Source: Oxyruncus cristatus
Lineage: Eukaryota > Chordata > Aves > Passeriformes > Cotingidae
Direction: 5' to 3'
DNA length: 64,000 nucleotides
NCBI GenBank assembly: GCA_013399855.1
Contig: VXAY01000723.1
Coordinates: forward strand, 200,032-264,031
The notes under the pieces were generated by a model. The model did not search any database. It worked only from the letters and a program-made list of their open reading frames with translations, and was not told the origin of the DNA. How positions within the stretch are numbered: position 1 is the first letter of the stretch; the number at the start of each line of letters is the position of its first letter. Made by a program: the position numbers and the translations under genes. Shown here piece by piece: positions 62,165 through 64,000 of this stretch.

Positions 62165-64000
62165 CAAGACACAAATGGACTTAACAGCTAACATCCTGAG
62201 TTATTAAAGGGTAGAACATTAAGGGCTGGCTTTTACCCTGTGGACAAAGTACTTGTGGAATCAGATATTGTTTTGAAGAAGGGTTTGGAGTTGACTTAAT
62301 TTGTATTAAAACAACAGCTTCTACTATACCCTAGATGTTAAACTAAGAATTTTGCCAGGGTTTGAGGCAAAATCTATCCCAATGAATATGTTCTGGGGTC
62401 CCAAACTCACCCTCTTTTCAAAAAAAAAGCCGTTCTCCCAAGGAAAATTCTTCCTTTATGCCCCCTCCTCCCCAAACCAAACTACAGTTACTTCAGAATC
62501 TATATCATTCCAGTGTATTTGAAGCCCCTTCTCCATGTTATACCAGGACTCTGGTTGCACAGGCAGCTGAGGTCTATGGCACTAAAAATTGTTTCTCTGC
62601 TGGCCGGTGTGGAGTGCTATGTCAGCCGAGGCGAGATGTGCTGCCATGAATAAGGCTTTCCCATAAGGCCAGGGGCAAACCAGCCAAAACTTGGCAAATT
62701 CTTTAAATCTGTTTTAAAATTTTTTAAATCTGTTTTTATTACCCTTGAAAGTGGTTGGTCATGTCTGCTTTGAGGTGGACTCAGCCCATCTCCGTTCAAT
62801 TTTACATCAAGAAAGAGCAACACACAGCAAATTTCTGTGTTGAGCTGCAGGGGAGGTCTCCAGCCTTCCAGGTTTGGAAGATGAGACAGATGATGGTGCA
62901 AAGCATTTCCTTGCTCTTGATCTGGCAAGGGCTGCTGTTGATCCAGCAGCAACATTTTGGCCAGCAAGCCTACCTGTGCACTCAGTATCCCTCTCACCAT
63001 TGCCCACCACATTCCCACCCCTCAGTAACTGCGCTGTAACCCTGCTAAACCTTGTTCCCCCTGCATCTGTAGGGTGAAGGCAGGGCTGGAATCCAGTAAT
63101 TTGCAAAAACAATGCATTATTGGGGAAGGTATGGCCCCAGGGCAGATGTGAGGCACAGGTAGCTGAATGCCCTCCACTGTTTGCTTTGTCAATGCATCTG
63201 CCAAACAAGGGGTAGAGTTAAAAAAAAAGTTCTTTGTCATACTCCACCTCCCCCTCCTCCCCCGTGTTCTTACAATAAGCAAGGGGGAAAAACACTACCA
63301 GAAGTAGAGAGATCCCTCCATGTGTCTCTTGTCACCACACTGGGGCCAAGAGTGAGGAGGAAGAAGGAAAGAAGCCAGCTAACTGTGATTCCAGCCCTGA
63401 CAGCTCTTTCCATCTCATCCAATGCTCAGTGCCTTCTTTGCTGCCATCACTCAGCCCTTTTTGTCCTGTGGACAAATTCTCTGTGGAAGTTAATGCTGCC
63501 AGGATGGCTTTGGGTTTAGATACAACTGAACCTAAGAGTGTGGCTCATGCTGACTGTCCTAGAGACTTGAGCTACGTTGTTTTACAAGTTGGGAAAGTCC
63601 TCAAGCTCCTGCTTGGGCTTCTGTTTGCTGTCATCCCCAACCTGAAACTTAGGAGGCACTTTAGAAATGTGTAGGGTTGGGTAAATGTGATTATGTGCCT
63701 GTCTGACTAGGGGAAAACTCAGCTGGAACATGTTCTGCTCTCACTTCCACTAGTGAAGATCTGGGGCCAGCTCTACTGAAATCCATGAGTCTGCCTGATC
63801 TCCAGCCAGATTCTGGGTTTTGTTTACCTAATGTTAATACAAAAGCAATTCTGCTAATTTGGTGTATTTCATCCTGGTTTACACTGAGTAACAAAAGAGA
63901 ATTTGGTCCCAACTCTATGAAATCACACAAAACATATATCTCCATCACCTAATCCTGTAATCATTGCATTGTTTTCATTTTCCAACTAGTAATGCTAGCA
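62163..64000 (+). other. CXCL12: CXCL12 3' UTR (alpha) and/or intron to alternative terminal exons; right edge
   Basis: This follows the alpha stop codon. ATTAAA occurs at 62203-62208 (only about 40 nt after the stop) and at 62305-62310. No AATAAA was seen up to 64000, so the true 3' end may lie beyond the window. No exon encoding the short basic tail of the mammalian beta isoform was found. The open frames here have no recognisable homology. Confidence 0.55.

Noticed and set aside
62163..64000. Exon for the CXCL12 beta-type C-terminal tail
   Set aside because: No acceptor followed by the short Arg-Phe-Lys-Met-like tail was found; GTTTGGAAGATGAG near 62871 does not encode it in frame.
1..64000. 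CRISPR array, bacterial-type operon or a novel defence system
   Set aside because: The sequence is vertebrate nuclear DNA: no regularly spaced repeats, no gene clusters, and introns and CR1 elements throughout.

Overview
This is a vertebrate, almost certainly avian, genomic window. The evidence is chicken-repeat-1 (CR1) LINE fragments in both orientations, a solo LTR of a type common in bird genomes, a CpG-island promoter, long introns with GT-AG junctions, and a chemokine very close to the bird form of CXCL12. The order within birds cannot be told from this sequence alone.

Only one protein-coding gene can be supported. CXCL12 (stromal cell-derived factor 1) lies on the + strand between about 53.34 kb and the end of the window. 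Its three coding exons (53406-53466, 58587-58704, 62072-62162) join in frame to an intact 89-residue precursor, the alpha-type isoform. The stop codon overlaps a consensus splice donor, so longer isoforms could be made by splicing to exons beyond the window.

Layout: 1-50.6 kb is gene-free upstream DNA, a gene-desert flank. It carries decayed CR1 copies (22.4-23.5, 26.6-27.0, 33.27-33.37, 38.2-38.4 and 45.6-45.8 kb), one solo LTR (15.67-16.23 kb), simple repeats and possible cis-regulatory segments. A purine-rich low-complexity tract at 46.86-47.10 kb runs into an assembly join (single N at 47260), flanked by an exact 183-bp duplication that looks artefactual. That segment holds a near-consensus CTCF motif. 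A second gap (8 N) is at 50308-50315. A GC-rich, CpG-dense island at 50.7-51.4 kb lies about 2 kb upstream of CXCL12 with no recognisable gene. The main CpG island (about 52.74-55.14 kb) covers the CXCL12 promoter, exon 1 and the start of intron 1. Intron 1 (5.1 kb) and intron 2 (3.4 kb) hold no other gene. The last 1.8 kb is 3' UTR and/or the intron leading to alternative terminal exons.

No CRISPR array, tRNA, rRNA, intact mobile element or novel multigene system was found. The most useful observations are the assembly duplication, the CTCF-like site, the unexplained upstream CpG island, promoter-proximal motifs (CRE/HRE-like, G-quadruplex) and several near-perfect palindromes. All repeat and family calls come from recognising sequence by eye; no database search was run.
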